From positions 1 to 36,748 of the IMG/VR virus record IMGVR_UViG_3300042406_000755: 36,748 nucleotides of DNA; one strand, given 5' to 3'. The DNA is from a virus. The notes beneath the pieces were generated by a model. It was given only the letters and a program-made list of their open reading frames with translations. It had not been told where the DNA came from and did no database searches. Positions 13,120-20,757 of the stretch are shown here, one piece after another. Made by a program: the position numbers and the translations under genes. Positions within the stretch are counted from its first letter, which is position 1. Each line of letters starts with the position of its first letter.

Positions 13120-13216
13120 AAAACTGGGTTAAAAGCCCCAGAAGCAATTTGGCTTAAACACTTGATCTGCGGTTATTTACACACTGGGGGTCTATATAGA
13201 CCCCCTGTGTAAATAA
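13120..13216 (+). promoter_or_regulatory. Structured leader/operator element, copy 2
   Basis: A block at 13120-13141 matches copy 1 at 21 of 22 bases and folds as CTGGG(N8)CCCAG. After exactly 33 bases comes the long hairpin: TTATTTACACA/TGTGTAAATAA (13173-13183 / 13206-13216), a CT bulge, and the perfect 20-base palindrome GGGGGTCTATATAGACCCCC (13186-13205). GCGGTT/AACCGC can extend it outward to 13169-13222. Relative to copy 1, a G-C pair becomes T-A and the inner stem changes on both sides together. It points at the portal gene, 58 bases before its ATG. Confidence 0.75.
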
Positions 13217-13259
13217 AACCGCCTTGTTTCACGGACGAACCCTTCGTCGGGCGGGGCGA

Positions 13260-13265
13260 TAGACT
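13260..13265 (+). promoter_or_regulatory. -10 box TAGACT before portal
   Basis: TAGACT lies eight bases before the portal ATG, and no ribosome site is present in between. Fits a leaderless or near-leaderless transcript. Confidence 0.45.
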
Positions 13266-13273
13266 ACTTTTCG

Positions 13274-14695
13274 ATGGCGCAATTTTCTGACCTGATTCTC
13301 GGACGCTCTACCAGCAAGGCACTTCAGCCTACCAACCAGCCGACGCCGGACTTCGCCATTGGCGGGGGCACCCTGCGTGGCCGCAGACTCGCCGGACGCT
13401 CAGCCCAGCGTCACCTCGAAGCCTACGGCGGCAAGGACGCAATTGACTGGGTGATGGACTGCGTAGATCTCTACGCCAACACCGCCAGCAACGCCGACTA
13501 CTACTTCCGCCGTGGAGACGAGGTTGTGGCCCCCCGCGCCGCTCTCAACAAGTACGATAACGCGGTAGCGGCTCCCGACGATCTAGTCAACCTCTTCTCC
13601 TCCCCCAACCCGTTTATGGACTACACCGAGCTGCTTGAGCTGTCGGTGATCGATCTTCTCGTTGCGGGCGAATTTATGTGGCTCAAGTTCCGGCCTGAGA
13701 TCGAGACAGGCAAGCCGCTGGCGCTGTACCGCCTGTCGCCTGCGCTGATCGAGATTGAGCTGAACGAGAACGACTATCCGGAGGCGTACGTCTATCAAGC
13801 TCCTGGCAGGACCGGCGAGCCGGTGCGCTTGAAGCCGGAGCACATCGTCCACGTCAAGCGCCCGAACCCCCACGACCCGTGGAGGGGTATGAGCATCATC
13901 GCGGGCAACCCTCGGATGTACGACATCGAACTCGCCCTCACGGAGTCAGTCGCCCAGTACTACGAGCAGTCCACGCGACTGTCAGGGGTGCTGGAATCGG
14001 ATCGGTCCATCCCGCCTTCGACGTGGGTGAAGATCAAGCGTCAGTTCCAGCAGCTCTACTCCGGCCAGGACAATGCCTACAAGGTGGCGATGCTGGAACG
14101 CGGTCTGAAGTTCAAGCCGATCTCTGGTAACGCGGCCGAGGCGCAGTTCGTGGAGCTGTCGGGTCTTTCGAAGCAGCGCATCGCCGATGCGTTCCGCGTG
14201 CCGCTCCCGCTGCTTGGAGAGGTTGGCTCGGCCGACCGCCAGGCCGTCCGCGAGTCGCAGCGCATCTTCGACAACAAGACGATGCGCCCGTTCCTGAACC
14301 GCATCCAGGCGCAGGTGTCGCAGCAGCTCACGCAAGCCTGGGGTCTGGACTTTGTAATCGACTACGAATATGTGATGCCTATCGAGGACCGGCTCGACCT
14401 TGCCGCCTCGATGGCGACGCTGCCTGGCGTGCAGGTCAAGGACATCCGCGCGCAGGTCGGCCTGGAGCCGCTGGCGGTCCAGAAGGAGGAGTGGTCGAAG
14501 GTGGATGACGTGATCTTGAACCTGCCAGGCCAGGAGCAGAAGCGCGGCGGCTTTGCGGATCGTGCGATGGGCACCGAGGCCGGACGCCCGCCGGACCCGC
14601 AGAACACGCGCGAGTTCCCGCAGGACGGATCGCTGCCCGAAGGCGCGGACGCTATGAACCCTAACGAGGAGGTGCCGAATGGCAGCCAAGCGTAA
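13274..14695 (+). CDS. Portal protein (HK97-like)
   Basis: 473 residues, the usual length for HK97-type portals. It forms the dodecameric ring at the capsid vertex through which DNA enters and leaves. Recognisable family stretches: LYANTASNADYYFRRG, the helix-rich core with LLVAGEFMWLKF, LYRLSPALIEIELN, KPEHIVHVKRPNPHDPWRGM (the 'H....P...RG.S.I' motif) and AFRVPLPLLGE with the late-domain ADRQAVRESQRIFDN. The C-terminus is proline/glycine-rich and disordered. First gene of the rightward operon, unusually not preceded by terminase genes. Confidence 0.95.
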   Translation: MAQFSDLILGRSTSKALQPTNQPTPDFAIGGGTLRGRRLAGRSAQRHLEAYGGKDAIDWVMDCVDLYANTASNADYYFRRGDEVVAPRAALNKYDNAVAAPDDLVNLFSSPNPFMDYTELLELSVIDLLVAGEFMWLKFRPEIETGKPLALYRLSPALIEIELNENDYPEAYVYQAPGRTGEPVRLKPEHIVHVKRPNPHDPWRGMSIIAGNPRMYDIELALTESVAQYYEQSTRLSGVLESDRSIPPSTWVKIKRQFQQLYSGQDNAYKVAMLERGLKFKPISGNAAEAQFVELSGLSKQRIADAFRVPLPLLGEVGSADRQAVRESQRIFDNKTMRPFLNRIQAQVSQQLTQAWGLDFVIDYEYVMPIEDRLDLAASMATLPGVQVKDIRAQVGLEPLAVQKEEWSKVDDVILNLPGQEQKRGGFADRAMGTEAGRPPDPQNTREFPQDGSLPEGADAMNPNEEVPNGSQA

Positions 14696-14846
14696 GGCCA
14701 AGCCGAAGCGTGGTGCCCGTAACCGTGGCGGCGGCTCTTCCGGCAAGGTGCGCGTCAAGGGGCATACCCGCACGCCGCGCGGCCCGAACAAGGGTAAGAA
14801 GGCTGTGCGCGTCAAGGGGCACCGCCGAGCGATACCGCGCGTTTGA
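14679..14846 (+). CDS. Small very basic protein with repeated VRVKGH
   Basis: ATG at 14679, inside the portal 3' end, follows GAGGAGGTGCCGA. 55 residues, almost half Lys/Arg/Gly. The motif VRVKGH occurs twice (KVRVKGHTRTPRG and AVRVKGHRRAI). Similar short V-x-V-K-x-H-x-R repeats are found in phage structural regions. DNA or capsid-interior binding is likely from charge alone. Confidence 0.75.
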   Translation: MAAKRKAKPKRGARNRGGGSSGKVRVKGHTRTPRGPNKGKKAVRVKGHRRAIPRV

Positions 14847-14852
14847 TAGTCT
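14847..14852 (+). promoter_or_regulatory. -10 box TAGTCT
   Basis: TAGTCT ends exactly six bases before the GTG at 14859, the spacing expected when transcription starts on the start codon. Confidence 0.5.
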
Positions 14853-14858
14853 GCGCGT

Positions 14859-15173
14859 GTGACCCTTCAACACGAACTCGCTGACAAGCTGAAGCGCTTT
14901 GGAGCGGCCGCCGCCGAGGAGGGCGCGAGCTTCTACCCTGAGCCGTGTCGGCCGTCGGAGATCCCGCCGGAGCGGGCGCCGCGCCACAAGAACCTGATGG
15001 CGCCTTCGCCGAGTATGCAGGTGGCCTACACCACCGGCTGCGGCTCGACCTCGCGGGTCGGCATCCCATACGCCTCCGGTAGCCTGCCAGGACGGATGGC
15101 GGGCGAGATCGGGGAGTGCGTGGTCTGCGCGATAGATGATCGGGCGTATGACTTCCCCAGGTTTGGGGGGTAG
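14859..15173 (+). CDS. Hypothetical protein, 104 aa
   Basis: GTG start without ribosome site; TAGTCT lies six bases upstream. Helical N-terminus (LADKLKRFGAAAAEEGASF), then a proline-rich segment (PSEIPPERAPRHKNLM) and a glycine-rich part with CGS and ECVVCAI cysteines. No family recognised. Lies between portal and protease, so a head role is possible. Confidence 0.7.
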   Translation: MTLQHELADKLKRFGAAAAEEGASFYPEPCRPSEIPPERAPRHKNLMAPSPSMQVAYTTGCGSTSRVGIPYASGSLPGRMAGEIGECVVCAIDDRAYDFPRFGG

Positions 15174-15198
15174 CTTTGACCCTGAAAGACTATTTTTC

Positions 15199-15213
15199 GG
15201 GTGCTTCGCACCC
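15199..15213. repeat. Hairpin GGGTGC-TTC-GCACCC
   Basis: Perfect 6-bp stem with a three-base loop, immediately next to the TAGTAT box of the following gene. No T-tract follows. It may be an operator or a weak transcript end for the preceding gene. Confidence 0.4.
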
Positions 15214-15219
15214 TAGTAT
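15214..15219 (+). promoter_or_regulatory. -10 box TAGTAT
   Basis: TAGTAT ends six bases before the ATG at 15226; there is no Shine-Dalgarno sequence. Confidence 0.5.
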
Positions 15220-15225
15220 TGCCGT

Positions 15226-15357
15226 ATGAAGTCGCCCCTGGCTCCTTTATTGCTAGTGCTTGCTGTAGTCCTAAGTGCTGGTGGAGAGCTGATTGCTGGC
15301 CTCTCTGTATGGGGCGTGGCTACGGCGATTGAGATCGCGGCTCGCGTCACCCGCTAG
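15226..15357 (+). CDS. Small membrane protein, 43 aa
   Basis: ATG with a -10 box six bases upstream and no ribosome site. Two hydrophobic segments (LAPLLLVLAVVLSAGGELI and AGLSVWGVATAIEIAA), the first signal-peptide-like. Sits between head genes, an odd place for a membrane protein. Possibly an antiholin or exclusion protein; function not known. Confidence 0.6.
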   Translation: MKSPLAPLLLVLAVVLSAGGELIAGLSVWGVATAIEIAARVTR

Positions 15358-15359
15358 CG

Positions 15360-15365
15360 TAGTCT
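15360..15365 (+). promoter_or_regulatory. -10 box TAGTCT before prohead protease
   Basis: TAGTCT ends six bases before the ATG at 15372; it is the same hexamer and the same spacing as at 14847. Confidence 0.5.
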
Positions 15366-15371
15366 GTAAGT

Positions 15372-16997
15372 ATGGACGCAAAGGCTCCTTTTGAGTTTGA
15401 GATCGCGCTGCCGACCGAGAAGTCGGTTACAACCGACGCTGGAGATGTCATCATTGAAGGCTATGCAGCGGACTTCGAAGTTGATCGCCAGGGCGAGGCG
15501 TTCCTTCCAGGAGCATTTGACGATGCCTGCAAGAAGGCCACTCGCGCGGAGATCCCACTACTCTTTGAGCACGATAACAACCGACAGCTTGGTGTTATTG
15601 AAGAACTCCGCGTGGACCCTGAGCGTGGTCTTTGGACACGCGCTCGAATCGCAAAAGCACAAGCTGGGACTTGGGCTGAAGATGTCGTCGATAAGGTAAG
15701 GCGCGGAATGATGAAGGGGCTGTCCGTTCGCGGCCTCTCGAAAGTCAAGATGACCGCCAACGGACCGAGGATCGGCACCATCGACCTCGCCGAGATTTCT
15801 GTGACGCCCGTTCCAGTTCAGCCAGGCGCGCTCTTTGCGGTCGCGCAAAAGTCTCTCGCCGCCGCCGAAGAAGACCTCGCCGCCGGTGAGATCGAGGTTG
15901 TCGAGGACGAAACAGAAAAGGCGCTGGCCTACTTTGAGGATCGGCTGGCAAGTCTGACCGCCGCCTTCGAGGAAGTGTCAAAGGCGATGCACGAGGGCGA
16001 CCACTCGGAGGACTCCGAGGTGGACGAGGGGATGCTGGCTGGCCTGCTTGACCGCATCGGCCTCGCCGCGCAGGCCGGAGACGCTGAGATGCTGGCCGAG
16101 ATCTTCACAATGATCGAGTGGCAGTCCGAGTGGGACGAGTCCGTGGACGATATGACTTACAAGGGCCGCGAAGAGCTGCCTGCGCTGCTTCGAGCTGTGG
16201 TCGAGGTCGCTAGAGCGGCTGGCGGTAAGCCGACCGCCGAGGATCTGCGCGCCGTCATTCCTTCCAAGAAGTCGATGGGCGACTTCACTGATCGTCCCTG
16301 GTCCGGCTCTTCGGCAGGCTACACCGACGAGCAGTGGCGTCGCGCTTGTGTTCTGGATCGAGGCGCTGAGGCCGGAGAAGGCAAGCAGCGCTACGGGCTG
16401 CCGGTGCGCGAGCCGGACGGAACGCTGAACTGCCGCGCCGTGGCCAATGCCCGCGCTCGCATCTCTCAGGTCAAGGGAGCCTCGGCCGAGGCTGTTGCTC
16501 GCGCGCAGCGCAAGCTCGACACCTTTGCCAAGCAGTGCGAGAACTATCGCTCGAAGTCGCTGACCGGTTGCGAGAAGTGTGACTGCATTGACTGCGCCAA
16601 CTGCGACTGCATCGACTGCGACTGCGTGAACTGCAAGCCCCGACAGACTGAGAAGTCTGAGACTTGGCAGCGTAAGGAAGGGCAGAACCCAAAAGGCGGA
16701 CTAAATAGTAAGGGTCGGGCCTCGCTCAAGGCGCAGGGCCAGAACATCCGACCTGGCGTAAAGAATTACTCGAAGGCGTCGGTCGCCAACAAAAAGCGCT
16801 GGATCTCCTGGGCGCTGCGCTTCTACACCAACCCTTCCGGCCCGATGGTGGATAAGAACGGAAACCCGACTCGACTGGCCCTGACCGCTGCCGCCTGGGG
16901 TGAGCCGGTGCCAAAGACGCGAGCCGCCGCGCTGGCGATTGCCGCGAAGGCCCGACGCCGTAAAGCCGAACTCGAACGACAAGGAGCCTACAAGTGA
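15372..16997 (+). CDS. Prohead protease with Cys-cluster and C-terminal DUF6321-like module
   Basis: 541 residues, over twice the normal prohead protease length. Residues 1-170 are an S78/U35-type HK97 prohead protease: VIIEGYAADFEVDRQGEAF, likely catalytic His67 in LFEHDNNRQLG and Ser118 in KGLSVRG, then DLAEISVTPVPV. It should cleave the delta domain of the major capsid protein and other head proteins. Residues 175-300 are acidic and helical, possibly scaffold. Residues about 305-395 hold a module (GYTDEQWRRACVLDRG, KQRYGLPVREPDGTLNCRAV) seen in other phage head proteins. Nine cysteines at 400-421, spaced CxxC and CxC, form a metallothionein-like cluster. The end (GGLNSKGRASLKAQGQNIRP, TRLALTAAAWGEPVP) resembles a stand-alone phage domain I recall as DUF6321. 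Confidence 0.9.
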   Translation: MDAKAPFEFEIALPTEKSVTTDAGDVIIEGYAADFEVDRQGEAFLPGAFDDACKKATRAEIPLLFEHDNNRQLGVIEELRVDPERGLWTRARIAKAQAGTWAEDVVDKVRRGMMKGLSVRGLSKVKMTANGPRIGTIDLAEISVTPVPVQPGALFAVAQKSLAAAEEDLAAGEIEVVEDETEKALAYFEDRLASLTAAFEEVSKAMHEGDHSEDSEVDEGMLAGLLDRIGLAAQAGDAEMLAEIFTMIEWQSEWDESVDDMTYKGREELPALLRAVVEVARAAGGKPTAEDLRAVIPSKKSMGDFTDRPWSGSSAGYTDEQWRRACVLDRGAEAGEGKQRYGLPVREPDGTLNCRAVANARARISQVKGASAEAVARAQRKLDTFAKQCENYRSKSLTGCEKCDCIDCANCDCIDCDCVNCKPRQTEKSETWQRKEGQNPKGGLNSKGRASLKAQGQNIRPGVKNYSKASVANKKRWISWALRFYTNPSGPMVDKNGNPTRLALTAAAWGEPVPKTRAAALAIAAKARRRKAELERQGAYK

Positions 16998-17716
16998 AAC
17001 GCCTAATCTCGACCATCGCCGTTGTTGCTTTCCTAGCCTTCCCCGCCACGGCCGGAGCCAACACGCAAACTATCTCCGCCACCGGCGCGCCGGTCAAACA
17101 TCCAGCAAAGGCGTTCACGGCCGCCTCGCTGAATGTCATCACGAAGACCGGCCCCGACACTCCTGGCGCTCAGATCTTTCCGGCCACTCGCGCGCAGATC
17201 TTCTTCGACGATGACTTTGTATTCACGGCCGCTGGCTTGCCTGTCTGCCGCGCGGCGATTGACGGACTCAACACCGCGCTCGCTCGCGCCGCGTGCCCGA
17301 ACTCGATTGTCGGGACCGGCGCAGCAAAAGTTGGGCTGGCAGGCTTTACCGAGACAGTTCTCGACGCAGAGATCACCGCCTTCAACGGCCCGCCAGTCAA
17401 CGGGCGTCCTGTGCTGCGGCTTTTCTCTTACACTAACGCTGTCGCTCTAGGAACTGTGCTGACCGGCGTGCTGAAACCTTCCGGCCGCAGCGGTTACGGC
17501 AAGGTGCTTGATGTAAGCATCCCGACTTTGCCGCTCGGCAGCGCGATCATCGAGTTCCAGACAAAGGTGCAGCGCTCTTGGAAGTACAAGGGCAAGGTGC
17601 AGCACTACGTCAAAGCTCGTTGCGCGACTCGTAAGTGGCGCTTCTCAGGTACCTTTACTTACGATGGCGCCTCCTCGAAGTCGGCTTACGCAAATCAAAC
17701 TTGCCGGAGGGGCTAG
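16994..17716 (+). CDS. Secreted protein of bacterial (Thermoleophilia-like) type
   Basis: Start GTG at 16994 with AAGGAGCCTACAA, overlapping the protease stop. Residues 1-22 are a signal peptide (KRLISTIAVVAFLAFPATAGA). The mature part has FFDDDFVFTAAGLPVCRAA, ACPNSIVGTGAAKVG, ITAFNGPPVNGRPVLRLF and a C-terminal KYKGKVQHYVKARCATRKW with paired cysteines. To my memory this is a family common in Solirubrobacterales genomes, function unknown, beta-rich. In a phage it is probable cargo, perhaps acting on the host envelope. Its place between protease and major capsid is unusual. Confidence 0.75.
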   Translation: MKRLISTIAVVAFLAFPATAGANTQTISATGAPVKHPAKAFTAASLNVITKTGPDTPGAQIFPATRAQIFFDDDFVFTAAGLPVCRAAIDGLNTALARAACPNSIVGTGAAKVGLAGFTETVLDAEITAFNGPPVNGRPVLRLFSYTNAVALGTVLTGVLKPSGRSGYGKVLDVSIPTLPLGSAIIEFQTKVQRSWKYKGKVQHYVKARCATRKWRFSGTFTYDGASSKSAYANQTCRRG

Positions 17717-17745
17717 GTTCCTGCGTTTTTGTCACGCGACCTGAT

Positions 17746-17751
17746 TAGATT
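17746..17751 (+). promoter_or_regulatory. -10 box TAGATT before major capsid
   Basis: TAGATT lies ten bases before the capsid ATG at 17762, with no ribosome site in between. A short-leader or leaderless start is likely. Confidence 0.4.
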
Positions 17752-17761
17752 CTTAGTGCAA

Positions 17762-19123
17762 ATGGACTCTGACCTGATTCAGCAGATTGATGACAAGTTC
17801 GGCCCTCAGTTCGAGGAGCTGACCGAAAAGGCTTCCGAGCTTTCGGAGCGTCTGGAAGCAGACGATCACGATGGCGAGTCGGTTAAGTCTCTGACTGAGC
17901 AGATCGAGGGCATTGACGAGAAGGTCAAGGAATTGACCGCTTCTCGTGACGAGGAGATTCAGAAGGCTCAAGTCAAGAGCCTCAGCTCCGAGGTCACGAC
18001 TCTGCGTGAGGCCATCAGCGCCGCTCGCGAGCCGCACGCTGACTTCGCGCTTGGCGCTGGTGAGTCGGCTGAGGTTGCTGAGTCGCCCTGGACCGACGAG
18101 TCCGAGAATCCCTCCTTCTTCGCAGACGCTCACAAGTCTCTGACCAAGAACGACTCCGCCGCGACTGCCCGTTGGGCCGAGGCGATGTCAAGCAAGACGA
18201 TGACTCAATCCAGCGGCTCCGCCGGTGGTTATCTCGTCCCGCCGCAGGTTTCGAGCGAACTGCTCACCATCCGCGAGCAGGCTAACGTTCTTCGTCCTCT
18301 CTTTAGCCGCGTTCCGGTAACTTCGGACACGCTCCGCATCGCCGCCATCACCGGCGGACTGAGCGCAGGCTGGGTCGCCGAGCTGGCTGACAAGCCTGAG
18401 TCGGATATGACCTTCGGTGAGATTTCGGTCAACACCTTCTGGAAGGCCGGTATGTCGGTTGTTACGAACCAGCTTCTCAGGAACAGCCAGCCGTCGGTTG
18501 ACCGCCTCGTGTACGAGGATCTGGCTAAGCGCCTTGCGGCTCTTGAGGAGATCTCCTTCATCAGCGGCTCCGGCAACGGCCAGCCGACCGGAATCCTGAA
18601 CACCCCTGGCGTTCAGTCCAACTCCGCTTCTCTCCTGACTTCGAGTGACGTTGCTGATCTGCTCGACGAGATCGTGGACGGCATCACCGCCATTCACACC
18701 GAGTACTACGGCGCACCGAACGCAATCCTGATGCACCCGCGCACTTGGGGCCGCATTGTCAAGGAGCGTAAGGCCGACGCAACCGCTGAGTACTACGTCG
18801 GCAAGCCTCAGACTCGCGACAGCGTTGACCCGATCCCAGGGTACAACGGCCCTCGCGGCAGCCTCTTCGGCCTCCCCGTCATCACCACCAGGAACGTCCC
18901 GACCAACCTCGGTGACAATGACAACGAGAGCCGCGTCATCGTCGGAAACTTCTCCGAGGGTCTGATCTTGGATCACGCCAGCATCTCGCTCGACGCTTCC
19001 GAGCACGTGTACTTCACTACCAACGCAACCATCTTCCGCGCCGAGGACGCGGTAGGATTCACGGCCGCCCGTTACCCGAAGGCATTTTATGTCATCGGCG
19101 GATCGGGACTTGCCAACGGATAA
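17762..19123 (+). CDS. Major capsid protein (HK97 fold) with delta domain
   Basis: 453 residues from ATG at 17762; the longer frame from TTG 17729 covers the -10 box and is not used. Residues 1-100 are a charged coiled-coil delta/scaffolding domain (QFEELTEKASELSERLEADD). The HK97 core follows from about 150: TQSSGSAGGYLVPPQVSSEL, the N-arm start; LRPLFSRVPVTSDTLRI, E-loop region; LEEISFISGSGNGQPTGIL, the classic 'aFl.GdG..qP.Gil' motif; and LMHPRTWGRIVKERKA, then LFGLPVITTRNVP. It self-assembles into the shell, cleaved by the protease upstream. Confidence 0.95.
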   Translation: MDSDLIQQIDDKFGPQFEELTEKASELSERLEADDHDGESVKSLTEQIEGIDEKVKELTASRDEEIQKAQVKSLSSEVTTLREAISAAREPHADFALGAGESAEVAESPWTDESENPSFFADAHKSLTKNDSAATARWAEAMSSKTMTQSSGSAGGYLVPPQVSSELLTIREQANVLRPLFSRVPVTSDTLRIAAITGGLSAGWVAELADKPESDMTFGEISVNTFWKAGMSVVTNQLLRNSQPSVDRLVYEDLAKRLAALEEISFISGSGNGQPTGILNTPGVQSNSASLLTSSDVADLLDEIVDGITAIHTEYYGAPNAILMHPRTWGRIVKERKADATAEYYVGKPQTRDSVDPIPGYNGPRGSLFGLPVITTRNVPTNLGDNDNESRVIVGNFSEGLILDHASISLDASEHVYFTTNATIFRAEDAVGFTAARYPKAFYVIGGSGLANG

Positions 19124-19125
19124 GG

Positions 19126-19131
19126 TAGGAT
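19126..19131 (+). promoter_or_regulatory. -10 box TAGGAT
   Basis: TAGGAT ends six bases before the ATG at 19138; no Shine-Dalgarno sequence precedes the gene. Confidence 0.5.
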
Positions 19132-19137
19132 ACTGAT

Positions 19138-19701
19138 ATGGGAAACACACGCTCACTCACAGATAAGCCGATCACAAAGGAAGTTGTTGTTGATGCGGAA
19201 ACCGGCAAGGTCGTAGCAGCGCACCTGAGCACTGTCGTAACTGACCCGACCGCCGCTGACGCTGTGCAGATTCCTGACGGCGACGTGTACCCCACTGCTG
19301 ACGCTACGGGCCTCGATCCGCTGGCTGTTCACGATGCGGACGATCCCACCACGGCGATTAACCCCGATCAGACGGTCGATACCGACGAGGTTCAGTCTGT
19401 CACCATCACCGGCTCGCCCACTGGCGGAACCTTCACCCTCACCTTCGACGGCGACACGACTGCCGCCATCAACCACAATGCTGCTGCTTCGACTGTCCAG
19501 AGCGCACTGCGCGCCATCGACAGCATCGACGGAGCAAATGTCTCAGTCACCGGCTCGGCTGGCGGTCCTTACACCGTCACCTTCATCGGGGAACTTGCCG
19601 CTACCAACGTAGCCGCAATGACTGCGACTTCCTCCCTTACTGGCGGCACCACGCCTGGCGTCACCATCGCCACCGTCACCGCCGGTTTCAAGGCTGGCTG
19701 A
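19138..19701 (+). CDS. Probable capsid decoration protein with Ig-like domain
   Basis: 187 residues, directly after the major capsid gene where decoration proteins normally lie. The N-terminal 80 residues are acidic (DVYPTADATGLDPLAVHDAD). Residues 82-185 form a beta-rich Ig-like domain (VQSVTITGSPTGGTFTLTF, then GGPYTVTFIGELAATNVAA). The next gene carries a close relative of this domain. Such domains commonly decorate virions and bind surface sugars. No ribosome site; a -10 box is six bases before the ATG. Confidence 0.75.
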   Translation: MGNTRSLTDKPITKEVVVDAETGKVVAAHLSTVVTDPTAADAVQIPDGDVYPTADATGLDPLAVHDADDPTTAINPDQTVDTDEVQSVTITGSPTGGTFTLTFDGDTTAAINHNAAASTVQSALRAIDSIDGANVSVTGSAGGPYTVTFIGELAATNVAAMTATSSLTGGTTPGVTIATVTAGFKAG

Positions 19702-19729
19702 TCTCCCTAGCCTGAATAAGTCTGCCCCT

Positions 19730-19745
19730 GAGTTCCTGTTAACTC
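19730..19745. repeat. Nested inverted repeats between head genes
   Basis: GAGTT/AACTC (19730-19734, 19741-19745) lie inside wider arms GCCCCT (19724-19729) and AGGGGC (19760-19765). No T-tract. Could mark the end of the previous transcript. Confidence 0.3.
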
Positions 19746-19779
19746 TGTCGGGCGCGTGTAGGGGCGGCGCGCTCGACGC

Positions 19780-19785
19780 TATCCT
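19780..19785 (+). promoter_or_regulatory. -10 box TATCCT
   Basis: TATCCT ends six bases before the GTG at 19792, again without a ribosome site. Confidence 0.5.
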
Positions 19786-19791
19786 GTACTT

Positions 19792-20757
19792 GTGTCGCAA
19801 CTAGTAACACTCGACGAGTACAAGACCGCGCTTGGGATCACAGGGACTGCTGATGACGCTAAGCACGACGCCGCTCTTTCAGCGGCCGAGCAGGCTGTGG
19901 TCAACTTCACGCAGCGCGACTTCACTAAGACCCTCGTCGGAGGCGTGGACGAGGTACAGACCATCTCGCTGACCGGCAATCCTACAGGCGGACACTTCAC
20001 GCTGACCTTTAACGGGCAGACAACCAGCAACATTCAGCACAACGCCTCAGCCGCGACGGTCTTCGGCAAGCTGGAGAACCTGAGCACTATTGCCGCTGGC
20101 GCGATCACGGTCACAGGAAACGCTGGAGGGCCGTGGACGGTCACGTTCATCGGAGAGCTTGGCTCGCAGAACGTCTCGACGATCACTGGCGCTGACACCC
20201 TGACAGGCGGCACCAGTCCGGCCGTAAGCGTTACCACAACTACGTCAGGCGTCGCCGGAAGCTCGGTGACAGACCGCACTTTCTGGCTAGAGCCAGGCAG
20301 CGCGTTCCTGGAGATCGACGACTGCACCGTCGTTAACGATGTCACCGGTCTAGGCATTGCCACCTGGGAGGAGCGCACTGAAGGCCCGTCTGCTGCTCAC
20401 GGTATCTACACCTACATCCAGCTCGAAGCTGGCTATCAAACCTCGGTCGAGATGGGCTTCGAGCGCAACGAGGACATCTTCGGCACGCAGCAGGCCAGCA
20501 CGCTCGGCACTGAGGTCACGGTCAACGCGGACTGGGGATGGGGATCAGTGCCTTCGGATGTCAAGCGCGCGATCATCTGGACTGCCGCCAGCTTTGAAAA
20601 GGACACTGACAACCCTTACGGATCACTGTCGCAGAAGCGCGTGGCCGAGGTGTCTGAGACTTACTACATCGCACCACCGCGGCCGGATCTGACCCCCGAA
20701 GCAGTGCCGCTTCAGGCTCAAGCTCTACTGCTGCCATACCGCCGCTTGGTGCTTTAA
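19792..20757 (+). CDS. Head-tail connector (adaptor) with inserted Ig-like domain
   Basis: 321 residues. The start (LVTLDEYKTALGITGTADDA, then LSAAEQAVVNFTQRDFTK) is the usual beginning of gp6/gp15-type head-tail adaptors, which bind the portal ring. A second adaptor part returns near residue 160 and ends with DVKRAIIWTAASFEKDTDNP and QKRVAEVSETYYIA, also adaptor-like. Between them, residues about 51-155 form an Ig-like domain (VQTISLTGNPTGGHFTLTFN; GGPWTVTFIGELGSQNV) nearly repeating the one in the previous gene. So the adaptor carries an insertion. Family call is by motif only. Confidence 0.75.
   Translation: MSQLVTLDEYKTALGITGTADDAKHDAALSAAEQAVVNFTQRDFTKTLVGGVDEVQTISLTGNPTGGHFTLTFNGQTTSNIQHNASAATVFGKLENLSTIAAGAITVTGNAGGPWTVTFIGELGSQNVSTITGADTLTGGTSPAVSVTTTTSGVAGSSVTDRTFWLEPGSAFLEIDDCTVVNDVTGLGIATWEERTEGPSAAHGIYTYIQLEAGYQTSVEMGFERNEDIFGTQQASTLGTEVTVNADWGWGSVPSDVKRAIIWTAASFEKDTDNPYGSLSQKRVAEVSETYYIAPPRPDLTPEAVPLQAQALLLPYRRLVL

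Noticed and set aside
13982-14815. Minus-strand frame of 277 codons opposite the portal gene
   Set aside because: Arg/Leu/His-rich shadow of the portal reading frame; portal motifs on the plus strand are clear.
17729-17761. Earlier TTG start for the major capsid protein
   Set aside because: It would cover the TAGATT box, has no ribosome site, and the added residues do not fit the delta-domain coiled coil.
18188-19156. Minus-strand frame of 322 codons opposite the major capsid gene
   Set aside because: Mirror of the capsid coding frame; no ribosome site or family pattern.
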